This document shows, one piece after another, positions 24,404 to 35,591 of a stretch of DNA of 64,000 nt (positions are counted from its first letter, which is position 1; every line of letters begins with the position of its first letter). The DNA is from Cryptomeria japonica (taxonomy: Eukaryota; Streptophyta; Pinopsida; Cupressales; Cupressaceae), in NCBI RefSeq assembly GCF_030272615.1, contig NC_081412.1, positions 141,774,747 to 141,838,746 on the forward strand, in the 5' to 3' direction. The position numbers were made by a program, and so were the translations under genes. Under the pieces are notes generated by a model, which searched no databases, had not been told where the DNA came from, and saw nothing but the letters and a program-made list of their open reading frames with translations.

Positions 24404-26254
24404 GTCACTATGCAAATGCAATATTTTTTGGAATTTTTCAAGGATAATGTATGATATGCAACTAAATGCAAACTAAATAGATGAAAATGCAATCTATGGC
24501 AATAATGCAACCTATGTTTTTGTCATTTTTCAAGATTTTGACAAACTTTTTGGAATGCAAATCTAAAAATGAGACCCTTAGGAAATTGGAATGACGTCTA
24601 GACCTCAAAGGACAAAAGGACCAAGTGACAAAAGGACAAAATGACAATATCTCCCCTATATGCTTGGATACTAAGCTAGGTTTGACCAAATGACATGGAT
24701 GACAAAAAGACAAAAGGTTTGATTAGGTCTAGACTTCTTAACAATAACTTAGGGTTTATCAAAGATTTGGATTACTCAAGTATGACAAAACCTAGTTTTG
24801 AAACTATATGCAAAGGGACAATTACTATGCAAATTACCCTAATATGATATGATAATGACCTAAGCTTAATGAAGAGACCTAGGGTATGCAAATGCAAATG
24901 TATGACAATGTCAACCTAAGTTTGAATTATGAAATGGTATTACTCTAATGCAAGAGGACACATGCAAATGGATGACCCTTATTGACATGCAAAGGAATAT
25001 GACCTAGGTGAACTTAACCTTGGTACTTGACAATGAACTTTGCAAAATGCAAACCTAGGATGAACCTAAATCTAAGTGACATGAATGTTGAGACAAGATT
25101 TTGAAAAATGTTTGACAACCATGTTTGAAGGTGTTTAACCTTGTTTTGAATCAATTTGTCTCATTTTTTAAATGAGACACCACTCCACTTTTGACAAGCA
25201 AAGAAGACAAGATATTTTATCTTAGACTCAAGACAATCATGCTCATTCACACATTTCTTATGGATGGCAAGAGCAGTAGGTACTTGAGAGGTAGACTTGT
25301 TATGAGATTCAAGGAGAATACATAGATGCTTGACCCCACGGGCTCCCCTCCATGACACTCACTTCTCAGGGCAGCCAAGCATCAATCCCCATGGAAATCT
25401 CCCCATGGTGAACTTAGTATCTCTTCCAAGTATCCAAACTTGTCCTTCTCAAGCAACTAGAAGGATTTTTGGCCTCTAAATACAAATTGTTTAATAAGGA
25501 TTTCTGTTAAGTGTTACTCCTTGGTGTCACGCAAGCGTGATTAAGACATTAAGCCCACCAAGATACCAAACAAATGTAGTCGCACAAGCACAATTTAGAT
25601 CATGAGGTCCTACTTAGATATTGATATGAGAAAGAGTTCAAGGGTCATCACTTCCCAAGTAACTACAATTCCCACGTAACCCTTCCTTCAAAGCTTTCGC
25701 TCATCAGGTATTTATTTATAGTGAGTTAGAATGCCAAGGTATTCTAGCCATACTCACTTTGGGTCATTCCCTTCTCACGATTGTCACTTGCTTGCAAAAG
25801 CAAATGGTCGGGAAGGTAGGCCCTCTAAAGGTGACACACAATCAAAACATGAGAATGGTATCGAAGATCTGGATTTCTGATCACCCTAAGAAGGATGAGA
25901 GCATACTCTCCTACTCCAATGTCAAACTCAACAATAAAAGAAAACATAGATTCATTCCATCCTATTTAGAAATCATACTAGGTGCCTAAATATGAAATAC
26001 AAACACAAAGTTTAGTTGTAGTCCAAGGCAACCTGCAAAACCCAAGTCAGAAGTTTGATATGTTTAGTCTTTGACTATAGAACCTACATAAAATGTGTTA
26101 GTAGTTTCATTTGTTGTCTTTGTCATGCGTAATGCCAAGGTTCTGCACAAAGCATTAGTACCAAAGCAAAACCAAAAAGAAGAAACAGAATGCAAAGCAA
26201 AACAATTTGCTAGTAAGAAACACTGCTTTTTTTACCTCTGTTTCTGGCCCTACA

Positions 26255-26415
26255 CAGGCGTAGAATGTCTCACACAGGCGCAGAATGCAGTAACACAGGC
26301 GCAGAAAACTCCAACACAGGCATAGATCCCTTTGACATAGGTAGAGAAGTCCTTGACACAAGCGCAAAATGCTTGACACAGGCACATAAGTCTCCTACAC
26401 AGGCGCAGAAGTGCC
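26255..26415 (-). repeat. E5 leader 21-base tandem repeat array
   Basis: About eight units of 20-22 bases. On the plus strand each contains ACACAGGCGCAGAA or a close variant (CACAGGCGTAGAA, ACAGGCACATAA) plus seven variable bases. On the element's sense strand this is TTCTGCGCCTGTGT. The period and GCGC core recall the arrays of E3. Confidence 0.8.
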
Positions 26416-26513
26416 TAGAAAGCCTTGAATTACCCTGTTTCTTAGGTTTTTCATCTGCAAATCAACTCAAAAGCACTCAAAAGCATTCAAAAGCATGGTT
26501 AGGGGGTTAGTTC

Positions 26514-26531
26514 ACATTGGGTTCACCAAGA
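26514..26531 (-). promoter_or_regulatory. E5 primer-binding site
   Basis: On the minus strand, two to four bases after the 5' LTR, the sequence reads TTGGTGAACCCAATGTG. It starts with TGG as required for pairing to a tRNA CCA end. The primer tRNA is not identified with certainty. Confidence 0.6.
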
Positions 26532-26533
26532 AA

Positions 26534-28024
26534 TGTAGATAGGAAATATGGAAATCATCAAAGCAATGACAATATTAGTCTAGCTCAGTCACGAAAACTA
26601 AAATGTAGTGATAACAATCCTAAAAACACTCAATAAAGACATGAAAACAAGACATCAATTTAAACGCAAACCATTGCAAACTTGAATGTCTCCTTCATGT
26701 GGCTCCATTGTCCTTCTTTCTCCTTCAAATGGCTTTGTTTGTGGATCTCACCTACTAGTGCATAAGCATGATGTGAAAGCAAGTAGACAAGATGATAGTG
26801 CAAGAATACTCGAAGCGTGATTGATTCGACCAGGGATCCAGGACCGAAGATTGAATAAATTCATCTAGTTTATAGACAAATTGGAGAAAAGATCAGATTA
26901 GCATGAAAGAGCTTCGAATGGAAATTCAAATCAGGAATAGCAAAATTATGACAAGTGTATGACAAATTGCTATGCAAGGATTTATGATGATTTATGACAA
27001 TTTATGACAATTTATGACAATTTATGACAAATTGCTATGCAAGGATTATGACAAGAATTTGAAATAGACATTTAGGAATTTAGAAGAAATTAGAAAATTA
27101 AGTTAGAAATAATGACTTGGAAATTAGGAAATTGATGCAAATTAGGTAAATTAATTAATAATTTCTCATTCATTAATTAATTTACAAAAATAGGAGGAAT
27201 TAATTAGCCAATTAAATAAACATTTAATTGTGACAAGAAGACTTAGGATAAATAAATAAATCATTTATCCTTAAGAGAAAATGGAGAGAAAATGACAAAC
27301 AAGGTTAAATGAATAAATCATGAAACCCTAGAAGATGAATTAGAAATGCAAGAACGACAATTAGATATTGATGTAGGATCGACTTGATGTCGATTCGATC
27401 ATGATTTTGAATTGATAAAAGATTTGATTGATAAATGCGCCAATTAATGAGGAACAATGACTAACTGATCCAAATTGACATGATTGAGAAAGACGACAAT
27501 CAATGACAAATCGATCACAAAATGATAAAATTGACAAGAGGACAAGGATCGATGACAAAATAGATTGCAAAATGACAATATTGAAAATGACCTCGATTGA
27601 TGACAAATCGATCTCCAGATGACAAGATTGAAAATGACAACGATCGATGACAAATTGATCGCAAAATGACAAGATTGATAAGAGGATAATGATCGATGAC
27701 AAATCTATCACAAAACGACAAGATTGATAAGAGGACAAAACCTAATTAGGATTGACGATGTCCAAAATGATAACAAATGATCACGCACATTGATGCGACA
27801 GGATAGGATTGACCAAAATGATGACTGAAGATTGTTGTCGACAAGACCAAATTTGAAAGCGAGATAAATGAAGAATGCAAAAGAAGGACTCGATGTTCGC
27901 AAATGATAAAGACCAAGTATGCAACATAGGAGAAATGTTAATGGGACGTAAAAACCCTAAAATAAGGAATGCGTCAATGTTAAAGTATGACTCCACAAGC
28001 GTTGACCATTTTTAGACGTCTACA
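26534..28024 (-). repeat. E5 5' LTR (complete)
   Basis: 1491 bases, TGTAGATAGG...GACGTCTACA, flanked by ACTTG at 28025-28029. The part corresponding to U3 contains a 48-base tandem array (27498-27742) that the truncated 3' LTR lacks. 26968-27032 repeats the TTTATGACAA words. Confidence 0.93.
27498..27742 (-). repeat. 48-base tandem array in E5 U3
   Basis: Five imperfect units begin with TGACAAATCGATC-like words at about 27504, 27553, 27601, 27648 and 27697, giving periods of 49, 48, 47 and 49. Units keep ATCGATGACAAA and AATGACAAGATTGA. Located upstream of the expected promoter, such arrays often act as enhancers, but that is inference. Confidence 0.8.
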
Positions 28025-28029
28025 ACTTG

Positions 28030-29411
28030 AGCTCGAAGTGCTTGGTTCTAGCATACAATATCAGATTCTTGGAAATATTAATTGCACTTGTGTTATCATA
28101 AAATATACTCACCGGTTCAAATACAGGGACTTTGAAACCACTTAAGACATGCTTCATCCAAATTGTCTGAGTATAGTTCATAAATGCTGCTACATATTCT
28201 GCTTCTGCTGTGGACTGAGAGATACAACTCTACTTCTTTCTCACCCATGAGACTAGTCTACCACCAAGAAAGAATGCACCACTGGTTGTTCCCTTGCGGT
28301 TGTCTACATTACCAGCCCAATCGACATTGGTAAACACTTTGAGATTGAAATCATTATTGTATGGATACCACAATCCATAATCTATAGTTACCTTCAGATA
28401 TCTAAGAATCCGCTTGACTGCTACCAAGTGGGATTCTCTTGGACTTTTCTGAAAATGTGTAGCAATGCCCACTACATGTGCAATGTCTGATCTACTGTGT
28501 ACTACATAGTGCAACTTACCAATCATTGACCGATATTCCTTCTCATTCACCAATGCTGAATCATCTTCTTTTGACAATTTACAACCAATCATCATCGATG
28601 TACCAACCGGTTTTCTATCTTCCATGCCAAAGGTCTTCAACACCTCTTTGACATACTTGGAATAAGTGATAAAGATACCATCTTTCATTTGTTGAATTTG
28701 TTGTCCAATGAAGAACTTAATCTCTCCGATTAGTGACATCTCGAATTCCTTCTTCATTTCATCTGCAAATGCATGGCTCATCTTATCATCTCCACCAAAA
28801 ATTATGTCATCAACAAACACTTCACAGATCAGAAACTGATCTCCTTCTAACTTCAGATAGATATTGCTATCTTCACTTGTTCTTTCAAATCCAATCTTCA
28901 CAAGATGGGAGTGTAAACATTCATACCATGCTCTAGGTGCTTGCTTCAATCCATACAAGGCTTTATGTAGCCTACACACCATATCACTATTTTCTGATAG
29001 AGAAAACCCATCTGGTTTCTCTATATACACTTCTTCTTCAAGTATTCCATTCACGAATGTAGATTTTACATCCATCTGGTACACTTTGAATCCCTTGAAG
29101 GCTGCATATGCAAGTAGCATTGAAACTCCTTCCAATCTAGCTACTGGAGCAAAGGTTCCATAGTCTTCTCCTTCTTCTTGAGCATATCCCTTACATACCA
29201 ATCTTGCTTTGTTTCTTGCCACTATGCCATCTTCATTCAGCTTGTTTCTAAAAATCCATTTGGTGCCAATAACATTTTTGTGCTTAGGTCTGGGTACCAA
29301 AGACCATGTACCATTCTTTTCTATTTGGTCAAGTTCTTCTTCCATAGCCTTAATCCAGTCTTCATCTTTGTGTGCCTCTTTAAATGTTTTGGGCTCAAAT
29401 TCAGAAATCAT
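28030..29411 (-). pseudogene. E1 reverse transcriptase and RNase H (most of)
   Basis: The 393-codon frame 28230-29411 has [49 protein letters not shown] and [11 protein letters not shown], so the RT catalytic aspartates are present. RNase H begins with [11 protein letters not shown], where the first catalytic aspartate (D in VYTDAD) reads asparagine. After an in-frame stop at 28227-28229 the same frame continues (AEAEYVAA-like, FYDN) to E5's insertion site, and resumes at 12106. One codon is missing in DYGTFAPV. Confidence 0.9.
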
Positions 29412-29744
29412 GCAAGAATTGTCTCTGACCTTTCTTCTTGTAACTATTCCTACATCCTTATCCCCTATGTTCTACTTTGGATCATGATGCATCTTTACAT
29501 ACCTAGGAATGATCTTAGCTGATTTCTCTTGCTTTTCCTCTTCATCCTCATCTTCATCTATATCTACCACAACATCTACTAGTGTAGGAGCACTATTACT
29601 TGTACTTGGTTGTTTTGCAACCAGTTCCCAAAAGGTTACACCCAGTTCATCTACCGCTCACTTGCTACCGGTTTCCTCAGGTTTCTCAGAGGTTTCATCA
29701 ACTCTAACATTGATACTTTCAACAATTCTCTAAGTCCTATTGTT
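29412..29744 (-). pseudogene. E1 linker between integrase and RT
   Basis: Minus-strand hydrophilic linker, acidic (Asp/Glu-rich at about 29530-29580), ending upstream in SINVRVDE and NNRT just before E4. It joins the integrase tail at 36389 once E4 is discounted: the E1 tail reads FLGYSTKSKGLKCF and the linker continues it, as E2 does (FKCLIKSSNKIAESANVKIDE). A few stops are present. Confidence 0.78.
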
Positions 29745-29749
29745 AAAAA

Positions 29750-30541
29750 TGTTAGGATTCCCAAAGATACTGAGAGGGGTGGGTGAATCAGTATCTAACT
29801 GGTTAATGAATTTACTTGATTTAAAACATGAAATGCATAGCAATACTGTGTACTGGTAAACCATAAATAATGCAATAAATAGGAATAACAACAACCACAT
29901 GAAAATCACACCATAACATAGTAGTTTAACGAGGAAACCCGATGTGGGAAAAACCTCGATGGGATTTGTGACCCACAATATTCTCTTATTGGACAATAAG
30001 TGAATACTACTCTTACAATAGGGGCCTGCACATGCAGGAAGGCCGAGTGCCTAGAGCTCACTGCTCAGTTACAAAATGCGAAGTCTTACTGACTTACAAA
30101 ATGGATTATGTAAATCCAATATCTTGTACTACTTCAAAATAGCATCTACTATGCTAGATCTAGTACTAGTTTTAGCTCTGCTTCATACATAAACCATTAA
30201 CCTATATTTCGCATATTAGGTCTGCCTTATTTCACCTATCCACTTCCTTTTTTAAAAATGTTCTATAATGATCTCATACATATATGAGTCACTTTACTAC
30301 TTGCCAAGTCATCTTACAATGATTTTACAATTAATTACAAAATATATTATAAACAAAATTCCTGTCGGCCTAGGTGTCGGTGTACTTCCTTTCATTGTCG
30401 GTGTCCTGTGTGCCAGTGTAGAGTCTGTCGTTGCTAGTGCTGGTAAATTGTCTTGCCAGTATCATATGATTGCAAGGTTTCCATAAATGACAAAACCTTC
30501 AATCACCTACAATATCTCATTGGAGTGTGCATTTGCCAACA
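29750..30541 (-). repeat. E4 3' LTR
   Basis: 792 bases, the same length as its partner, differing by about 60 positions by eye (7-8%). It contains the ACTGAGAGGGG...TCAGTA end block, the stem-loop at 29930-29960 with GAGG/CCTC arms, and a second TGGG...CCCA hairpin at 29959-29975. Confidence 0.94.
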
Positions 30542-30745
30542 ATCTCCCCCTTTGGCATTGATGGCAACACTCATGAGAAAAAGTGTCATAAAAAAAAATC
30601 TGCCAGAATTGTCTTTCCAAAAATGTGTGCTCCCCTTGAGCGGATGATCTCTGCTTCTAGATTTTTCTCATCACACTACTCCCCCTTTGACATCAATGAC
30701 AAAGGTTTTCAAAGTGTCAACTGAGTGTGGTTTCCAGCTTCAACC
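30542..30745 (-). promoter_or_regulatory. E4 polypurine tract and 3' UTR
   Basis: On the minus strand the run AAAGGGGGAGAT abuts the LTR at 30542-30553, with TGCCAA arms before it and TTGGCA after it. A second purine run, complementary to 30680-30692 (CTCCCCCTTTGAC), may be an auxiliary PPT. No frame is open here. Confidence 0.8.
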
Positions 30746-33700
30746 CTATAACTGGTTGGTTACAATTTGAAAAAGGTATGCCAATACTAGATTCAGGCTC
30801 TCAATGAGCCGTTCACTATCCTTTAAAGCGGCCTTTGTCCTCTGAATTGTACTGGTGAGGTGTTGCATTTTCTATTCCGGTGTCTTCTCTCCTTGAACTA
30901 GTGGCTCAAATATCTCTTTTCTCAATGAGGCTAGGTATTCCAATTTTGGACTAAGTCTACATTTTAGATCTTTTGCCTTTCCTTTTATTCATTCCTTTTC
31001 TCTTTCCAATTTTAGAAGTTCCTCCTCAAAACCTGCTATTTTCTGCTCAAAAACTGATAATGGTTCAGATGAATTAATGAAATTGTCAGCTAGTTTATTT
31101 ATTTCTTCCTATACCATACTGATCTTCTTGTCTATATCTACCATCAAAAAGTTTGTTTTACATGTATCTCTATACAATATTTTAAACTCTTTTAGTGTTT
31201 TACATAGTGCCGGTAAAAGAGTGTCAAATTGTCTCATGCACTTCTTTATTTCTTCTTGAAAGAATTTATGCTTTTCTTTCTCAATTTTCTCTTTGAATGC
31301 TTCCTCATTTATTTGTTCCACTATCACAATGTTGTCAGTAATATACTTAGACAATGTGTCAAGTTGATTTAAAGAATCTTTGTTATCCACATTACACTTG
31401 GGTGCGATCATTTTCAAAATTGGAATTGTCTCATCAATAGCTTTGTATGCTTGTGCACTGCACTTTGTTATTTTCTTGATTGAATCCAATAGGACCTTAG
31501 TTACATTAGTAGGTCTGAATTCTTCCATTGATATACCAGATGTTTGTCCAACAGTTTTTACAATCGGTAATCTACTGGTGTGAGTGATTTCTTCGCTTGT
31601 AGTGACCTCTGGTAGGTCAATTTGTGTTTGCATTTCTCTAAGCAAAGGTTTGGGTTTCTCATCTATTGCCGGTGGCACTATCTCTGCATGAACTTTTTCC
31701 TATGAGGGAACCTGTTGCTCTGCCTATTTCTCAGTGTTGTCCACTGCTGGTTGTTCCTCTGTACTGCTTGTTGCCAGTGGCTCAGTAGATGAATCATTAT
31801 GTACATCTGTGGTCTTTGCTTTTCCAGTGTTTGCGGTCACTGTAATGTTTTCTGTCGATGGCTCTTTTGCCACATCTGATTTCCTAGTTGATTCCTTATC
31901 TACCACAATATTGACTTTCTGAGTGTCAATGTTCATGGTGTATAACACCTTAGAATCAGGATTTGTATCCTCAAGTGGTGTGTCCATATTCTCAGTTGTC
32001 AGTTGATTGTCAGTAGTAACTACTGGTGGAGTATTTAGAGGCGGTGGGGATAAGTTGTCTATTATTTTTATACTGGGTGGTCCACCAACCTTACCTTTTC
32101 CTTTGTCTTTTTCCTTCTGATATACCTTGAAGATTTTAGGTTTTAGATAGTCTTCCTATTTTTCCTTTTCTACCAGTTTTATGTCCCATGCATTTGTTGC
32201 TTCCTCTGTTACCTGATTCACTCTTCCTACCATCAGTGCTACATGCCGGTGAGCAGTTGAGAATATTGACCAGTTAGCCTCAGAGATTAATTGATCTATC
32301 TCATCAGGTGAGTTAACAAGGTGTATTGCAAGTAGTTTTTCAATCTTTATTTTCTTGTCAAGCTCAGTAATAGCTACCCTTCTAGCTTCTAGTCTGTTAT
32401 ACAGATCTGTCGGTATTTCATCAACAATTTGCATCAAAAATTTCTTGTAAATATCTAAGTGTAAGATTATAATGTTTTCTACTTTCTCCTTGTCATCAGC
32501 CGATAGTGTGTCATATAATTTGTTAATGTTTTTCAAACTTTCCATCCTCTATAATTTTATTTAGAAGTTCATCAATAGTTTGTTGAGTCTTCTTCTTGAG
32601 AGTCATCTTTTTCTTTGGAGTTAATTTCTTTGCTGGGTCCCTCACAGCTTGTTGCTTCTGTCTTGTTTTTCTAGGAGAAGGTGAGAGTACCAGTGAAGCT
32701 TTTCTCTTTCTTTCAACTCTTTTGAATATAGCTGGTATGTCACTTTTAGAAGAAGTTACAATCGGTGACAGATGGGCTTCAGGTTGAAGTTCTTCTAGTT
32801 CACTCTCCTTGATACTGGTTTGTCTTAATACATCTTCTTTGATAGCTTTTGCCTACTAGGTTCCTTTTCTAGTAGTTGCCTCAACCTTCTTAACTCTTTT
32901 CCTTGATTGGATTCCACTTTCTATTGTTTCAGCATTTCCAAAAACTTCCTCGGTAGGTTCCTTGGGTGCTTCAAGGAGGGCTTTTGCATAAGTTTCAACA
33001 ATATTGTCATCTATTTCATAGCCCATTTCAGTTACCCAGATGGTTCTAGGGATAGCTGCCTCCATCCAAATTTCATCTTTCTTTATTACAAAATAGATTT
33101 CCTTTTGGTACTTATCTACTATAGCTTGTGACAATCTAACTCTAGTTTTCATTCGGGCCTTCAATGCCTGAAAATGCTCATTTATGTTCTTTTCTCTATT
33201 CTCTCCCATGTTGTTTAGTAAATCTAACAACTGTTTGCCTACTGGTACATCAAAACCAAAATTTCTACTACCAATACTGGGTACTTGTTTGGTTATGTGC
33301 AGCATTAGACAAACAAGTAGGTTTCCAAATTTGAATTTTCCCTTTTTGTCTTTCTTTATCTGTTTCCAAATTTGAATGTTCCCTTTTTGTCTTTCTTTAT
33401 CTTTCACAAATTGTCAATCAGTTCATCTTTAAGCCATTCAAACACATCTATTCTTGCATTATCATTTACCATATCATAGGCACTTTTAATGCATAGGCTA
33501 GAGACCGAGTTTAACCTATTTGCATGAGTAGTTTTGTAGCCTAAGATCATACTGATAAATTTGACATTAATATCCGTTACATCATTTACCCTTAAAGATC
33601 TCTTATGACATGTTGCACCAGCTAGGTTTATCACTAGGTCGTTGGAAACCTTCTTTATTTTATTAGGTTTGTTACTGGTGGAGGGTAACCCTGTCACAAC

Positions 33701-34113
33701 CTTTACTGCATCTTTTGTGATTTTTTGAACTGAGTCCAACCAGAAGAATGCACCATGTACCCTTCTTAGTACTATCCTTATAACATCCTTGGGAAAATCT
33801 GGGATACTGAGAATTTTAGTGAAACCTAGGGTTTCAACTATCTTGTGTTCAGGTTTGATATTTTTGGTTTCATCCCAAATTACAGATTTATACATATTCT
33901 TAATTTCCTCATCACCTAATTCTTCTATATGATAGTGTATATACATTCGAAGGTCTTTAGCAAAAACTACTCCCTTAGGAATTTTAGAAAATGCACCAAT
34001 GTCATCATCTTTCTTAGCAATTCGGGAATTAATTGGAATACAGGTCTAGGGCATTTAATAACTTTGACAATATTAGGGTTTGCAATGAATTCAGGAGCAG
34101 ATGAAGAAGCCAT
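30746..34113 (-). pseudogene. E4 ORF2: about 1,120-codon protein of unknown function
   Basis: The start MASSSAPEFI at 34113 leads into a nearly continuous coding path to a stop at 30746-30748, with frameshifts near 34040, 33405 and 32560-32860 and a few stops. I do not recognise the family. The N-terminal 300 codons look globular (KILSIPDFPKDVIRIVLRRVHG, GAFFWLD, RSLRVNDVTD, IKKDEIWMEA, PRTIWVTEMGYEID). The middle is basic (QSRKRVKKVE). The rest is Lys/Glu-rich and probably coiled coil, ending in LKREKE-like repeats. A 40-base duplication at about 33320-33402 accounts for one frameshift. No pol, protease or transposase motif is visible; a structural or nucleic-acid-binding role is only a guess. 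Confidence 0.7.
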
Positions 34114-34407
34114 GGTTATAAATACCTTTATCTGCCTTAAGGAATGATTGCTTCACTTCTTTGCTTGGAATACCTTCGCTCAGGAATTTTTGCGCTCTTG
34201 AAGATTTGAATGCTCGATGAAATGAAAATGGAGCCAAAACATTTGTTTTATAGTGTTAATTTCACCAACCACCATATTTAATGCTTACTGGTTAAGTAAT
34301 GACTTAACTTATCTGCCGGTATAGAAGTAATTTCAACTTCTCACCATCAACCGAGGGAATAATAGCATGTTTCACATTTGATTGCTAAACCCTCAAAGGA
34401 TTTTTCT
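34114..34407 (-). other. E4 inter-ORF spacer
   Basis: About 290 bases between the ORF1 stop and the ORF2 start. I see no motif or promoter that I can support here. ORF2 translation would need a separate mRNA, splicing or re-initiation. Confidence 0.5.
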
Positions 34408-35547
34408 TCAGTTAGATGAAGAGTCTCCTACCGGTGGAGTGTTACTCTGTTCTACCGGTGGAGGAGTATTCCTATCAACATTTAGATCTGACTTTCTGAT
34501 CCATTGTTTTGAGAATTCTTGCTTTACCTCTTCAACCTTTTCTTTACCCTTCAAACTAGCACCATTGTTATTTGCCAGTGATGCCTTACTTCTACAGAAT
34601 TTTGCAATATGTCCAATCTTGTTACAAGCATAACAGGTCACATTATTTTTTTGAATAGCTTTCCCATATCCTATGTCGGTTTGTGTTGTGCATTGGTTAG
34701 ATAAATGTCCAAATCTCCCACAAACATAACATCTTACATTCATTCTGCAATTCTCTGAATTATGACCAATTTTGTTGCATTTGGAACATTGACCGATGGG
34801 TGTATTAGTGTTTTGATAATTTCTGGATCTACACTGATTTGTTCTATGACCATACTTATTACAGTTAAAGCATTTGCCATTAAATTTATAAGCATTTGGT
34901 TGCCTTACCGGTTTGCTATGATCATGTGTGTTTGCTGTATCGAAGCTTTCACCAACTTCAAAGCCAATGCCATTTGTATCACCGTTAGGTTTCTGATTCT
35001 TCAGCATGTCACCAAGTTCTTCTGAGCTTTTCTTGAATTTCTCCTTGTGTTGATTTGCCATAGCCAGTTCTCTTTCCAAGATACCTTTCTGTCTCATGAG
35101 TTTATTTGAGTCATTTTGTGTATGCATCGGATCTGTCTTCAACATATCATTTTCATGACTAAGTCTTGTATTTGTATTTTCAACAGCATTCAGTCTTCTA
35201 GTTAGGTCTTCTTCATTTTTCTTCCTATCTTCAATTTCTTTGCAAAATCTCATAGTCATATCCTGTATCTCATTCTTTGTTGCCATGTTTTCTTGTTTCA
35301 GCTTATTTATCAGATCATTAAGAGTTTCCTTTTCATCATTCTCATTTTGCATGTTTTCACAAAGTTCTCTTCTCTTGTTTCTTGCAATGGTAAGATTTTC
35401 TTGAAGTGCTTGAATAATATCCTGTGTAGCCTTTAGATCATCTTCAAGTTTGATAGTTTTCAACTTTTCTGCATTATAGTCTGAGAGAGCTTCTTCTAAT
35501 TGCTTCATCAAGTTTTCCATCTCTACCGATGTCAAGATCTTCCTCAA
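34408..35547 (-). CDS. E4 ORF1: gag-like coiled-coil protein with four CCHC knuckles
   Basis: An intact frame of 379 codons whose start lies about 30 bases after the PBS. Residues 8-185 are Lys/Glu-rich with heptad-like Leu/Ile/Met spacing, probably a long coiled coil. Four zinc knuckles with canonical C-x2-C-x4-H-x4-C spacing follow at residues 226-239, 254-267, 273-286 and 305-318 (CFNCNKYGHRTNQC, CSKCNKIGHNSENC, CYVCGRFGHLSNQC, CYACNKIGHIAKFC). The C-terminus is Lys-rich then Pro/Ser-rich. It resembles a nucleocapsid but lacks the UBN2-type gag domain of E1 and E2. Likely role: RNA binding and packaging of E4 RNA. It is the only complete, unbroken protein in the window. Confidence 0.85.
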   Translation of the reverse strand: MRKILTSVEMENLMKQLEEALSDYNAEKLKTIKLEDDLKATQDIIQALQENLTIARNKRRELCENMQNENDEKETLNDLINKLKQENMATKNEIQDMTMRFCKEIEDRKKNEEDLTRRLNAVENTNTRLSHENDMLKTDPMHTQNDSNKLMRQKGILERELAMANQHKEKFKKSSEELGDMLKNQKPNGDTNGIGFEVGESFDTANTHDHSKPVRQPNAYKFNGKCFNCNKYGHRTNQCRSRNYQNTNTPIGQCSKCNKIGHNSENCRMNVRCYVCGRFGHLSNQCTTQTDIGYGKAIQKNNVTCYACNKIGHIAKFCRSKASLANNNGASLKGKEKVEEVKQEFSKQWIRKSDLNVDRNTPPPVEQSNTPPVGDSSSN

Positions 35548-35569
35548 GCTGTTAGGCTTCTGAAAATAG

Positions 35570-35590
35570 AGAACCAGGCTCTGATACCAA
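35570..35590 (-). promoter_or_regulatory. E4 primer-binding site, canonical Met-tRNA type
   Basis: On the minus strand directly after the 5' LTR, the sequence reads TTGGTATCAGAGCCTGG, an exact match to the standard initiator-Met PBS of plant Copia elements (TGGTATCAGAGC). It is better preserved than in E1 and E2. Confidence 0.92.
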
Positions 35591-35591
35591 T

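Larger units (their letters stand above)
24404..26533 (-). other. E5 5' leader (untranslated)
   Basis: 2.1 kb between 5' LTR and gag start without a convincing gene. A block at 25755-25820, read on the minus strand, has CCTTCCCGA then, 42 bases on, GAAGGGAATGACC. E3 has the same pair in its leader at 39160-39225 with 46-base spacing. 24780-25130 is A/T-rich with many GACAA/ATGCAAA words. A 21-base repeat array at 26255-26415 adjoins the PBS side. Confidence 0.65.
12107..28024 (-). mobile_element. E5: Tat-like Ty3/Gypsy retrotransposon with antisense gene remnant
   Basis: 15.9 kb: truncated 3' LTR 12107-13060, antisense plant-mobile-domain remnant 13061-14470 on the plus strand, 3' UTR, integrase, second RNase H, RT-RNase H, G-patch-like segment, protease, gag ending at 24403, long leader, PBS and 5' LTR 26534-28024. 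Termini are TGTAGA...TCTACA and the duplication ACTTG is perfect. Two RNase H domains and the antisense gene downstream of pol point to the Tat lineage (Ogre, Retand, Grande relatives). LTR divergence of about 1-2% makes it the youngest insertion. Confidence 0.93.

Noticed and set aside
26255..26415. 21-base spaced repeats as a CRISPR array
   Set aside because: Units are degenerate, spacers are too short, no cas genes occur, and the context is a plant retrotransposon leader.
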